Source of the DNA: Actinomyces ruminis
GTDB taxonomy: Bacteria; Actinomycetota; Actinomycetes; Actinomycetales; Actinomycetaceae
Direction: 5' to 3'
DNA: 64,000 bases
Assembly: GCF_002154335.2 (NCBI RefSeq)
Contig: NZ_MTPX02000039.1
Coordinates: forward strand, 1 to 64,000
Below are positions 38,305-47,328 of the stretch, one piece after another; position 1 is the stretch's first letter, and each line of letters opens with the position of its first letter. The position numbers were made by a program, and so were the translations under genes. The notes under the pieces were generated by a model. The model had not been told where the DNA came from. It did no database searches and saw nothing but the letters and a program-made list of their open reading frames with translations.

Positions 38305-39730
38305 TGGGTGTCAAGGAAGAGCGCATCGCGCTGAGCCGCGACCTGATCGAATACATGGGCGGAGAGGCGAACATTGCGGCGGCGGCGCACTGCTACACCC
38401 GCCTGCGTCTGACGGCTAACGACCCGTCCAAGATAGATGAGGAGGCCATCCAGAAAAGAGACGGCGTGCTCGGCCTGGTGAAGCGCAATGGCCAGTACCA
38501 GATCGTGGTCGGCCCGGAGGCGACTGACCTGTACCACGAGTTCGTGCAACTCGGTGACTTCGAGTCGGCCGGCGGCATCGTCGACGAGCAGGCCGCGGCG
38601 GAGGACGCCGAACGCGCAACCGAGGGCGCAAAGGCCACCGGGCACGCGGCGCCGGGCCGGCGCGGCTGGGTGACCGTCGTCCTCGATTTCATCGGCGGGA
38701 CCTTCTCGCCGGTAATTCCCGTGCTGATCGCCGGCGGACTGACCGGGGCCGTGCTGACGGTGCTGACGAACTTCTTCCACGTCTCCGACACCTCCGGCAC
38801 CTACCAGGTCTTCTACGCCGTCAACCAGGCCGCCTTCTACTTCCTGCCGGTCTTCATCGGATTCAGTGCCGCCCGCAAGCTCAACGTGGACGGCTACCTT
38901 GGGGCCTTCCTCGGTACGGTGCTGCTGTATGAGACGATCAACGGGGCGGAGGGACTGACCTTCGCGGGGCTCCCGGTCGCCCAGGTCACCTACAACACCA
39001 CGGTGTTCCCGATCATTCTGGGCACCTTGTTCATGAGCGTGGTCTACCGGTTCTTCGCGCGAATCCTGCCGGGGGCGCTGCGCGCGGTGTTCCTGCCGCT
39101 GGCGACCATGCTGGTGACCGTACCCGTCACCCTGATCGTCCTGGGGCCGGTCGGTAACGTCGTCGGCGGTTGGCTGGCCACCGGCGTGACCGCCATCTAT
39201 AACGCCGCGCCACCGCTGGCCGTGCTGATCATCGGGGCGACGACGCCGTTCCTGGTGTTCTTCGGCATGAACAATGCCTCTACCCGGTTGTCTTCGCCCT
39301 GCTGGCGTCGGTTGGCGGCGATCCGCTGGTGATGGCCGGCATGCTGGCCGCCAACGTGTCGGTCGGTGCCGCCTGCCTCGCCGTGGGCCTCCGATCCCGG
39401 GAGGCCAAGACCAAGTCGGTGGCGATCTCCGCCGGCGTCACCGGCCTGCTGGGCATCACCGAGCCCGGTGTCTACGGTGTGCTGTTCCCGCTGCGCAGAC
39501 CCCTGATCGCCGCGGTCATCGGTGGCGGTGCGGGGGGACTGCTGGCCGGTGTACTCGGCACCACCCAGTACGTCATCGCCAGCCCGAGCTTCGCCTCGCT
39601 CCCCGCCTACATCCCCGCTGACGGCTCGATGTCGAACTTCTACGGGGCAATCGGCGTGGCCGTGTTCTCGGTGGTGGTCGCCTTCGTCGCCGCGTGGCTG
39701 CTTGGGACCGGGGAGGAACAGCCGAACTGA
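38304..39730 (+). CDS. PTS EIIBC, glucose/beta-glucoside type (frameshifted)
   Basis: It imports and phosphorylates a beta-glucoside-like sugar. The N-terminal EIIB domain has the phospho-Cys in AAAAHCYTRLRL. A charged linker follows, then the EIIC membrane domain (GGTFSPVIPVLIAGGLTGAV, FYFLPVFIGFSAARKL, FFGMNNA) and, after the break near 39278, GLLGITEPGVYGVLFPLRRP. The break fits one lost C in GCC(C)TCTAC. Full length is about 475 residues. No EIIA domain is attached, so a separate EIIA must serve it. A strong hairpin follows. Confidence 0.9.
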
Positions 39731-39746
39731 GGGCGTCCATCCCACC

Positions 39747-39788
39747 GGGGTGTCCGCTCGGCCGCACAGGTGGCCGGGCGGACACCCC
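39747..39788. terminator. Bidirectional terminator hairpin
   Basis: GGGGTGTCCGC (39747-39757) and GCGGACACCCC (39778-39788) form an 11-bp stem, extended inside by CGGCC/GGCCG. It lies between the convergent ends of the PTS gene and the ABC permease gene. Confidence 0.75.
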
Positions 39789-39856
39789 GAGGCGTGCCGA
39801 ATGCGCCGCGCCTTACTCACCGTCACGTGGTTCCGCCTGGAGACAGCGGCGCTCGG

Positions 39857-42058
39857 TCATTCGAAGCGGACCGTCGCGGAGACGACCATACGGGCTGCTG
39901 CCCGCGTACTCGCCGCAACCGCCACCCCGACCATCGCCAAGCACCCACTGAGAACCATGTAGTAGGAGGCCGCGGGCCAACCGACTCCGCGCGAGGAGAC
40001 ACCGGCGATGAGGATCCACGCCGTGTACACCGCCGCGCCGATGCTCAGCGCCAGCACCGTGGCCACGGGCAGCAGCATCTCCCAGGCGACCGCCTGCCGC
40101 AGTGTCTGCCGGGGCATACCCACCAGGCGCAGCAGGGACAGTACCCGCCGCCGTGCCAGCAGCGAGGAGACGGTGGATACCGCCAGCGCCGCCGTCGATA
40201 CTCCTGCGGCGATGAGTATGCCGATGTAGCCCAGGGCCGCGAACTGGTTCTCCGGGGCGGTGGCCGAGGTGGCAACGTTGTCGACCCGCGAGATCGGATA
40301 CTGGTTGATCACTCCCGAGCCCGAATTCACCACGGCGGTGCGCGCCCGCTCCACCGAGGCGGCTTGGCCGTCGGTGGCCACCAGCAGCGTGGCCGCGGCC
40401 TCGTCCGGGGGCGCGGCGAGCGGCCGCGGGTCGGCAACCTCATTGAGGAGCCAGTCCCAGCTGACACTAACCCACTCCGAGTCCGCGGACGTGTCCGGTA
40501 GGGCGCCCAGGGCGCGGGCATCCTCGTTCCGCAGCGCCAGCCGCATTGACGCGTCTCCCGGTGCGTTCCGGGCGACGGCGACGGCGGTTACGCCCTCAAC
40601 CTGTGCGATCCGGGTGGTCGCCTGCTCGACTGCGTCCGCGCCGCCGAGATCGTGCAGCGTGTACAGCGTTGTCGGCGCCAGATACCCGGGGCCCTGGTGT
40701 AGTTCCGGAGTGCCGGACGCAGCGGTGATGGCGACGGCGAACAGTGTCACCGCGTACACGGCGACCACCAGGCCGCCGACCGCGCGGAAGGTCGCCCGGG
40801 GATGTTGGATGAGCCTGCTCAGGCCGATCACCTGCGCCGCCCCGCGGGCCCGGCCCTGCACCAGGCGGGCGCACCACCAGGTCAGTAGCGGACCTGCCCA
40901 CAGCAGCCCCAGCATGGTCAGCACGAATGAAGCCACCAGCAGGGGAACCACGGGAATACTGTCGGCGATCCCGGAGCCGGCTTCGGTCTCGCCGGTGAGA
41001 ACGCGCACGACCGTCAGCCCCGCCAACCCCAGCAGCAGGGGCAGGAGAGAGAGCAGTCGGGGCGGGTGCTCGCGGCGCTCGCGGGAGGCGCCCAGGGGGC
41101 CGACGTCGGCCCGCAGCGTGGTCCACCAGGTCACCGCCGCCGCCACCAGGGGGACGGCGACGATGGTTATGCCGATGACTGTAGGCGAGGTCAGCAGATC
41201 GCGTGGGAAGAAGGTCGAGGAGCCGATCTCGATGCGTGCCGCCAGCGGGATGAGGACGAGATAGAGGACGACGCCGAACAGCGCTCCCACAAGGGTCGTC
41301 ACGCCGGTCTCCGTAGCGGCGATCCGCGCCACCCGTCCGGGGGTGGCACCGATCAGCCGCAGCGTGGCGAAGCGCTCGGCACGCTGCGCGGCACCGAGGC
41401 CGGTGACGATGGCAATCAGCAACAGCACCGGCACGAGCACGGCGATAGCGCCTATGATCGCGACGATTCGGTAGCTCTGGGAGGCGTAGTCGTAGCCGAT
41501 GAACTCGGTGACCACCTGGGGCGTGCTCGAACCCTGCCATCGAAGCACCTGGGCCTGCTCGGCACCGAGAACGAGCACCAGGGAGTCCGGCCCCTCGACG
41601 GCGTCGTCGGCCAGGACGCCGATCTGCTGCCCATAGCGCTCACCCAACTGGTCGGCCGGAACGGCGTCGATGAGCGTGGCGAGCGCCGGGGAGGCGAGGT
41701 ACTGACCGGGGTGGGGGACGACGTCGGAGCCGGGAATGCGCACGCGGGTGTCCGGTGTGGTGGCGACCATCAGCACGGTGATGACCTGGCCCTCATAATG
41801 ATCGAAGGCCGAAACGGCGGCGGCCGTCTCCGGTGTCAGTACGGTGTCCTCCTCCATCTCCTGCATCGCCCCCGGCCGTATCGGCTGTAGATCGGTCCAG
41901 GTGGAGCGCTCGGAGCGCACCCCGAAGGCCTGCCCGGCGGCGACCAGCAACAGGAAGAGCGCGACGCCGATCATGACGCCTGCCGTGATTCCCGCAAGAC
42001 GACGTCGGGAGGAACGGTCGCCGGCAACCACCAGACGGGTCAGGGGAAGTGTGTTCAT
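39857..42058 (-). CDS. ABC exporter permease, FtsX/MacB type
   Basis: A 733-residue membrane protein with FtsX domains. The first membrane helix is LAGITAGVMIGVALFLLLVA. An extracytoplasmic segment follows, then groups of helices (IIGAIAVLVPVLLLIAIVTG; TTLVGALFGVVLYLVLIPLA; VVPLLVASFVLTMLGLLWA) and a C-terminal FtsX block (YIGILIAAGVSTAALAVS, RRRVLSLLRLVGMPRQTLRQ). ATG at 42058 overlaps the stop of the ATPase gene. With the ATPase and the PadR regulator it forms a PadR-controlled exporter operon, often linked to peptide or drug resistance. The substrate is unknown. Confidence 0.85.
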   Translation of the reverse strand: MNTLPLTRLVVAGDRSSRRRLAGITAGVMIGVALFLLLVAAGQAFGVRSERSTWTDLQPIRPGAMQEMEEDTVLTPETAAAVSAFDHYEGQVITVLMVATTPDTRVRIPGSDVVPHPGQYLASPALATLIDAVPADQLGERYGQQIGVLADDAVEGPDSLVLVLGAEQAQVLRWQGSSTPQVVTEFIGYDYASQSYRIVAIIGAIAVLVPVLLLIAIVTGLGAAQRAERFATLRLIGATPGRVARIAATETGVTTLVGALFGVVLYLVLIPLAARIEIGSSTFFPRDLLTSPTVIGITIVAVPLVAAAVTWWTTLRADVGPLGASRERREHPPRLLSLLPLLLGLAGLTVVRVLTGETEAGSGIADSIPVVPLLVASFVLTMLGLLWAGPLLTWWCARLVQGRARGAAQVIGLSRLIQHPRATFRAVGGLVVAVYAVTLFAVAITAASGTPELHQGPGYLAPTTLYTLHDLGGADAVEQATTRIAQVEGVTAVAVARNAPGDASMRLALRNEDARALGALPDTSADSEWVSVSWDWLLNEVADPRPLAAPPDEAAATLLVATDGQAASVERARTAVVNSGSGVINQYPISRVDNVATSATAPENQFAALGYIGILIAAGVSTAALAVSTVSSLLARRRVLSLLRLVGMPRQTLRQAVAWEMLLPVATVLALSIGAAVYTAWILIAGVSSRGVGWPAASYYMVLSGCLAMVGVAVAASTRAAARMVVSATVRFE

Positions 42059-42800
42059 CGTGTCCGCTCCTCGCCGTCGGACCGGGCGCCCTGGAGAGGC
42101 TGACGCGGCCGTCACGGATGATCACCTCGCGGTCGGCGTAGGCGGCGATGCGGGCATCGTGGGTGACGACCACCAGCGTGGAGTGGGCGGTGCGGGCGGC
42201 TTCGAGCAGCGTGCCCATCGTCTGCTCGGCGGCCAGGGAGTCCAGGGAACCGGTCGGCTCATCGGCGAACAGGATGCGCGGCGAGGTGACTAGGGCACGG
42301 GCGACGGCGACCCGTTGGGCCTGCCCGCCCGAGAGCTGGGTGGGTAGTTTGCGCTCGTGCTCGCTCAGGCCGAGGGCATCCAGTTGGGCGTGGGCGCGCT
42401 CCAGTGCCCGGCGACGTGAGACGCCCGCCAGCAGGAGCGGCAGGGTCACGTTGTCCAGCGCCGACAGGTCCGGTAGAAGCTGGCCGAACTGGAAGATGAA
42501 GCCGAACTCGGCCAGGCGCAGGCGGGCGCGGTCGGCCTCTCCCAGGGAGACGACGTTGCGATCGCCGTATTGCACGCTGCCGGCGTCCGGTGTCAGCACG
42601 CCCGCCAGCACGTGCAGGAGGGTGGACTTGCCCGAGCCGGAAGGGCCGGTGACGGCCAGGACCTCGCCCGCGGCGATGTCGATGTCGACGCCGCGCAGGG
42701 CGCGGGTGGTGCCGAAGGCGAGTTCCAGGCCGCGTGCCCGCAGGACTACGTCGGGTGCGGATATTGAGCCCGGGGAGGTGGTGGTTAATGCGGTGCTCAT
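42055..42800 (-). CDS. ABC transporter ATP-binding protein (frameshift near C-terminus)
   Basis: A roughly 248-residue ATPase of the MacB/LolD class. Walker A GPSGSGKST, Q-loop FIFQFGQLLP, signature LSGGQAQRVAVARAL, Walker B ILFADEPTGSLD and H-loop VVVTHDA are all intact. The frame runs on into the permease gene, unless one base is restored near 42095. It would then end SDGEERTR with TGA overlapping the permease ATG (ATGA), which I take as the natural end. Its start overlaps the padR stop. Confidence 0.85.
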
Positions 42801-43321
42801 GCCCGGACCTCCCGGCGCAATTCGTTGAGGCGGGCGGCGGTCAGGTCGATCCAGCGCAGGTCGGCCTCCAGGTGGTACAGGGCATGGTCGGCGATGAGGA
42901 TCGTATGTAGGTCGGCCCCCTCCTTGCGGCGGGTGATCTCGCGCATGCGGGAGGTATGGGCGGCGCGCTGCAGGTCCAGGAGGCGCTCGGCGTCGTCGTC
43001 GAGCAGGAGGGCGATGATGGTCTTGGCGAACAGGTCAGCCTGGATGGAGTCGGAGGGGACCTCGGGGCTGCGGATCCACTCCTCGACGGCACTGCGCCCG
43101 CGCGCGGTGATCTCGTAGCGCTTGCGGTCCGGGCCGGCGCCCGCTTCGGCCCCGGTCTGGACAATCAGGCCGTCGCGTAGCAGGCGGGCGAGCGTGGCGT
43201 AGACCTGGCCGAAGGCGAGCGGCTTGGTGTCGGCGAACCAGCGGTCCCAGTGCGTCTTGAGGTCGTAGCCGTAGCCGGGACCGGTGCCGAGGAGCCCGAG
43301 GAGGGTGAGGCGTGTGTCCAT
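42797..43321 (-). CDS. PadR family transcriptional regulator
   Basis: A 174-residue winged-helix repressor. The PadR domain runs from MDTRLTLLGLLGTGPGYGYDL through FGQVYATLARLLRDGLIV and RKRYEITARGRSAVEEWI. The C-terminal helical dimer domain includes LHTILIADHALYHLEADLRW. The start at 43321 is where the family begins; an upstream in-frame extension overlaps the operator and is rejected. It is the first gene of the exporter operon and probably represses it and itself. Confidence 0.88.
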   Translation of the reverse strand: MDTRLTLLGLLGTGPGYGYDLKTHWDRWFADTKPLAFGQVYATLARLLRDGLIVQTGAEAGAGPDRKRYEITARGRSAVEEWIRSPEVPSDSIQADLFAKTIIALLLDDDAERLLDLQRAAHTSRMREITRRKEGADLHTILIADHALYHLEADLRWIDLTAARLNELRREVRA

Positions 43322-43330
43322 GTGCGGAAC

Positions 43331-43347
43331 TATACACACGATGTATA
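43331..43347. promoter_or_regulatory. Candidate PadR operator
   Basis: TATACA-CACGA-TGTATA is a perfect 6-bp dyad 10 bases upstream of the padR start, in an otherwise GC-rich region. The ATAC/GTAT type of dyad is what PadR repressors bind. Autoregulation is inferred. Confidence 0.6.
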
Positions 43348-44121
43348 CCTGTGGTGTGTAGATGTCGTTGATGCGATCCGGAGCGGCCCTGCTGGGCCCG
43401 TCGACCTTCGAGATGCGCATCAGTGGGTCTGTGCCGGTGGCACGCAACATCGTGAGGCGGCCGGGAGACTGGGGGCGGGGGGCGGTGGAGACTCACGCCC
43501 CGCAGCCCTCGTCGCGTTAACTGGAGTCTCCTTGCACGACGCTAGCCCAAGGCGGACGGCTCGTGCTTAATATCGCCAGGCCTGGCACCTATTTCCAGGA
43601 GATCAATCCGGGCCACATGTGCAAGATCGGTAACACTGGCGATGTTGAGTGTCCAGTCCATGTCGATCATCGCCTCGCACGCGTCGGAGCGTGTTACTCA
43701 GATAGCGGGAGCACAGTAGGGCTGCCAACGTATGCAGGATGGCCGGCGTATCTCGCTACCGTTGTCGCGTCGAGGAATTGACGAGACTCAAGCCTGGTGT
43801 TCGCGGAAGGGGCTCGGTGCCTCATCCAGGTGCTGCCCGCGAAAGTCGCGGATCGTGGTGGGATAACTAGTGCAGGCGCAGTTGGCGCATGATCTACCTG
43901 ACCGTGTCCTCTCGACACGCCCAGCCGGTTCAAGGGCACGGTCATCCTCGGGTACCCGTAGCTACTGTCGGACTGGGTGAATACGGCCTCAGTATGCCCG
44001 GTCAACTCCTTCCCGAGGATGGCGGTGATGGTTTAGGGGAAAGAAAGCCATTGTCAAGTCCGGCAGGGGGTAGCGGGAGCCGTTCAGGGCCTTGTCCGGG
44101 AGGGGGGTAGTTCCGTTGGCG
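43348..44121. other. Gene-poor stretch with an IS remnant
   Basis: About 770 bases between padR and the HAD gene. Apart from the IS3-like fragment listed separately, I see no supported gene. Confidence 0.5.
43868..44008 (-). mobile_element. IS3-family transposase (orfB) remnant
   Basis: The minus strand reads GHTEAVFTQSDSSYGYPRMT, then LNRLGVSRGHG. After a frame change it reads TVR, stop, IMRQLRLH. This matches the N-terminal part of IS3 orfB transposases (sYGyRRm...Lr..Gv.vg..tVrrlMrqlrL), just before the DDE core. A stop codon and a frameshift are present, and no DDE region or terminal repeats were found, so it is a dead fragment. Confidence 0.55.
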
Positions 44122-44805
44122 TCACCGCTTAAGGAGTGCAGGCAGCTCACTTAGCGACTTGATACGCCCTTGGATGTGGTTGGCGTCGAACCGGTCCAGG
44201 AGGATGGCGTGCCAACCAGCGGCGCGTGCACCTAGCACGTCGACTTCGACGTCGTCGCCGATATAGGTGAGTTCCGTGCCTGGTGCATTGAGTGCTTCGG
44301 CTGCCCGGTCGAATGCCTCCCGGTGAGGTTTGGCGGCTCCCAAGGAATCCGAGGTGAGTACGCAGGAGAAGTATTTGCGGACACCGATCCGCTCGAGTTT
44401 CTTGTTTTGCTGCCTGTTGTCTCCGTTGCTGAACACTGCCAGCTCAAAGCCATGATTGAGCAGTTCCTCCAAGCATGGCGACGCGTCGGGGTATGGCCGC
44501 CAGGCGCGTTCGTACTCGGTCAGGTAGGTGTCGAAGAGCCGGTCAAGTTGGGTATCACCGCTGACGGTATTGCCTAGCGTCTTGAGCAGGTCCGCCATGC
44601 GGAGACGTCGCTGCTCGGTGAAGCTAATCTGCCCCTGTCGCCATGCCGTGAAGTGCTCTTGCTCTGCCTGAAACCAGACGTCGCGCAGCGACGGCGTGGG
44701 ATCGGTCCCCATCAGGCGGAGAAAGCTGCCCAGGCCCTCGTCTGCAGCTCTCCTGTGGTCCATGAGTGTCCCGTCGACATCGAAAACGATGACTGCCCCG
44801 GACAT
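44122..44805 (-). CDS. HAD-superfamily hydrolase
   Basis: A 227-residue cytoplasmic phosphatase-like protein. Motif I is VFDVDGTLMD, motif II ELAVFSNGDN, the motif III region AAKPHREAFDRA and motif IV YIGDDVEVDVLGARAAGWHA. The cap lies between motifs I and II, as in the YjjG/phosphoglycolate phosphatase subfamily. ATG at 44805 has GGAGGA upstream. The substrate cannot be read from the sequence. Confidence 0.88.
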   Translation of the reverse strand: MSGAVIVFDVDGTLMDHRRAADEGLGSFLRLMGTDPTPSLRDVWFQAEQEHFTAWRQGQISFTEQRRLRMADLLKTLGNTVSGDTQLDRLFDTYLTEYERAWRPYPDASPCLEELLNHGFELAVFSNGDNRQQNKKLERIGVRKYFSCVLTSDSLGAAKPHREAFDRAAEALNAPGTELTYIGDDVEVDVLGARAAGWHAILLDRFDANHIQGRIKSLSELPALLKR

Positions 44806-44864
44806 AGGGTGATCCTCCAGCTGAGTTATGGCGGAAGTCGCTGCGTGTGCGTTGGATTGTGGTT

Positions 44865-45710
44865 TTAGTGTTGCTGGGTGGTTTCGGCTTGGTCGGTGAG
44901 GTAGGTGGTGGTGCGGAGGATGTTGTAGGGGGTGGTGGTGTTGGTTGTGGTGATGGTGCCGGTGATGGGTTGGGTGGTGCCGCCGTTGGGGGTGTAGGTG
45001 GCTTGCCAGGTGGTGGTGAGGGTGGTGGTGATGTTTGTGGCGGTGTGGGTGTAGTGGTGGGTGATGGTTTGGTTGGGCCAGGGGGCTCCGGGGTCGGTGG
45101 TGGTTGTGGTGGTGCCGTCGCCCCAGTCCCAGGTGTAGTTGGTGGGGGTGGCGTGGATGGTGACTTCGGTGCCGGCGATGGTGGTGGTGAGGGTTTGGGT
45201 GTTGGGGTTGGTGTAGACGATGAAGTCCTTGGTTAGCAGTATTTCTGGGCCTGGGGGTTGGCGGGTGATGCCGGAGCCGTTGGCTAGGAGGGTGGCGGCG
45301 TCGGTGGCGGTGATGGTGATGGTTGTGGTGGTGTCGGTGGTGTTGTTGGTGGTCTGGGTGGTTGTGGTGTCGGTGGTGCATTCCGAGATGGATCTGTTGC
45401 CTCCGATGGTTAATGCGGCCGTGGCTAGCGATTGGAAGCATAGCCGGTAGCGTTCCTGTGCCTTGCGTATCGCGGCCTCGTCGTACACGGCCCGGCTGTT
45501 GTTGCTGGTGGTTGCCGCGGCCGGCCCGCCTGGCGCGAACGAGAACACCTGACGAGACGTGCTACCAGTAACCGTCACCGAACTGCCATAGGCATGAGCG
45601 TCATATTTGTCGGTTGATTGACCGGGTAACATCGCAGCATGTGCAGGAGCGAACAATGTTAGTAGGGCGATTAGTGACGCTATGCGGGAGGTGATGCGAC
45701 CGCGCATCAT
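44865..45710 (-). CDS. Secreted Thr-rich protein with PKD-like segment
   Basis: A 281-residue protein with an N-terminal signal peptide (SRIASLIALLTLFAPAHA) and a middle region with two Cys. A very Thr-rich second half contains YTWDWGDGTTTTTTDPG, the DWGDG core of a PKD-type beta domain. Codon use is dominated by ACC, giving long GGT runs on the plus strand. It starts on an ATGA overlap with the lipoprotein gene, so the two surface proteins are coupled. No enzymatic motif; probably extracellular and possibly glycosylated on Thr (inference). Confidence 0.7.
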   Translation of the reverse strand: MMRGRITSRIASLIALLTLFAPAHAAMLPGQSTDKYDAHAYGSSVTVTGSTSRQVFSFAPGGPAAATTSNNSRAVYDEAAIRKAQERYRLCFQSLATAALTIGGNRSISECTTDTTTTQTTNNTTDTTTTITITATDAATLLANGSGITRQPPGPEILLTKDFIVYTNPNTQTLTTTIAGTEVTIHATPTNYTWDWGDGTTTTTTDPGAPWPNQTITHHYTHTATNITTTLTTTWQATYTPNGGTTQPITGTITTTNTTTPYNILRTTTYLTDQAETTQQH

Positions 45711-46353
45711 TCTTCGTCTCCGTCATCGTCGGTCTGAACGGCTTCAACGGTCCAGTCATTGCCACTCCAATGCATCTGAATTAGGAGTCTATGATCGTAA
45801 GCCTCGGTCTGCTGCGCTGAGCCGTAGGATGTCGAATGCTCGGTATAGCCGTCTGAGGTTACTTGGCTCGTACGACGTAGCGGTTGGGGTCTGTGTCATC
45901 TACCCACCCTTCCAAAGGCATGATCTCCTGCTCCCACCGGTCGATCCAGCCTCCTGCGTCGTGCATCTCGGATGCTTCGTTTCCTACTCCAGTGCAGAAT
46001 TCGCAGTTGTCGTCGCTCATGTTCTGCCAGGCCTCCAGGTCGCCGGTGGCGTACACGTAGGGGACTAGCTCTAGGAAGTATGCGGCTGCGGCGGCGGCGC
46101 CTTCGGGGGTGAATTCTGGGGCGTAGGCCTCCGGGGGCTCCATGGCTAGGGCGGTGGCCCGGGCGGCGGCGTCCTCTGGGGACAGCGTCGGGGTGGGGGA
46201 AGCAGCGGCGGTGGGTGTTGGGGCCCAGGTGGGGGTGTAGGTGGCGCGGCTGCTGGCATTTGAGCAGCCGGTGGCCAGCAGCGCGAGGCCTGTCAGGCAG
46301 GCGGCCAGCGCGGCGGCGCGGTGGCCGCGGCGTGTGTTGGTGTGTGTGGGCAT
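45707..46353 (-). CDS. DUF6318-like lipoprotein (frameshifted)
   Basis: About 215 residues. The lipobox signal reads ALAACLTGLALLATGC (Cys near 30). A Pro/Thr/Ala linker follows, then PEFTPEGAAAAAAYFLELVP, YATGDLEAWQNMSDDNCEFC and GWIDRWEQEI. After YVVRAK the frame stops at 45859. Restoring one G in CAAG(G)TAACC gives VTSDGYTEHS through HWSGNDWTVEAVQ to a TGA overlapping the next gene's ATG. The pattern of a short NTF2-like domain with a CEFC-type pair fits DUF6318 lipoproteins of actinomycetes. Function unknown. Confidence 0.7.
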
Positions 46354-46521
46354 GTTGTGGGTGGCCTCCTCGTTGAGGACCCGGACGGGGGCGGTGTGCC
46401 GGTGTTCCGCAACCGTACCGTGACCCTCGCCGTCGTCGCCACCCGGCCCGCGGCCCCCTGTGGAAAACCCGGAGGGGGGCGGGTGGGGTTGCTTGGTGGG
46501 GCCGGAGGGATGGTCTGTTGA

Positions 46522-46592
46522 CGTTTTACGACCTTGGGGTACGTTGCACGACCACCCCGGGGTCGTGGAATGCACCCCAAGGTCGTAAAACG
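46522..46592. repeat. 71-base nested palindrome with 20-base phased ACGACC motifs
   Basis: The outer arms of 19 bases (46522-46540, starting CGTTTTACGACC; 46574-46592, ending GGTCGTAAAACG) are perfect reverse complements. Inside, CACGA/TCGTG and CCCC/GGGG extend the pairing. ACGACC occurs at 46528 and 46548, GGTCGT at 46561 and 46581: two inverted pairs each spaced 20 bases. It lies between the lipoprotein promoter and the end of the pentapeptide gene. A protein-binding site or a dispersed repeat is more likely than a simple terminator. Confidence 0.8.
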
Positions 46593-46663
46593 CCAGGCGG
46601 CCCCACACGTCACTGGTACCGGCCTCGACGAAGGGGAAGAGCAAGGAGTAACAGGAGTAGGAG

Positions 46664-47323
46664 CTAGACGATCCGTAGGCCCACATGTGCGGCGAGCGCG
46701 GGCGCGAGTTCCACAAGCTGATCGGCACTCACCCAGGCGCCGCGCAGGCTTGCGGCGTCGTCGACCTGGTTAAGTGTGAGGCCCCGCAGATCCACGTCTT
46801 GGAGCCGACTTTCCCGGATCCGCAACTCGCCAATGCGGCAGTCGTCGAAAGCTACCCGGTTGAGCGTGGCAGCAGTCAGATCGAGCGCGTCCAGCGTGCA
46901 GTCGCGCAGGCGGACATCCAGCAGATTGGACCGCCCCAGCCCTAGAAAGCCGATGCGACAGCCCTCAATCAGTACGCTGCGCCACTGTGCGTCGTGGCAT
47001 TCGAAGGCCCCGACCCGCGAGGACTCCCAGGAGACCTCACGCCATACCGACCGCTGTGCATGCAGTTCCGATGCCGCCAACCGGTCCACGCGTGACTCCG
47101 CCAGGCGGAAGTCCTCCAGACGGGTGCGGTCCGCCCGCACGTCCTCCATGACGCACTCGACCAGCTCGAGACCTCGCAGGTCCACCCCGGATACGTCGAT
47201 GCCTCTGAACCACGCCAGATCGGCGTATCCTCCCGCACGCAGGGCGACGGCGGCTACGGGCGCAAGATCCCGCGGCCGGATTGACTTGGCGCGGGGCGGG
47301 CGGGGAAGAGGAACGCGGGACAC
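46664..47323 (-). CDS. Pentapeptide-repeat protein
   Basis: A 219-residue protein with a regular five-residue pattern centred on Leu/Val/Phe (VDLRGLELVECVMEDVRADR; LLDVRLRDCTLDALDLTAAT; LRIRESRLQDVDLRGL), predicted to form a right-handed quadrilateral beta helix. Some such proteins mimic DNA and protect gyrase; most have unknown roles. It ends six bases before the start of the short spacer to the uridine-kinase-like gene and may be cotranscribed with it. Confidence 0.85.
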   Translation of the reverse strand: MSRVPLPRPPRAKSIRPRDLAPVAAVALRAGGYADLAWFRGIDVSGVDLRGLELVECVMEDVRADRTRLEDFRLAESRVDRLAASELHAQRSVWREVSWESSRVGAFECHDAQWRSVLIEGCRIGFLGLGRSNLLDVRLRDCTLDALDLTAATLNRVAFDDCRIGELRIRESRLQDVDLRGLTLNQVDDAASLRGAWVSADQLVELAPALAAHVGLRIV

Positions 47324-47328
47324 AGGAC

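Noticed and set aside
44806-45441. His/Asn-rich extension upstream of the HAD protein
   Set aside because: It is the shadow of the ACC-rich Thr-rich gene in another frame; the HAD start at 44805 has its own ribosome-binding site.
46522-46592. Simple rho-independent terminator for the pentapeptide gene
   Set aside because: It lies 70-140 bases past the stop, has no T-run, and its internal 20-base phasing and double symmetry are not needed for a terminator.
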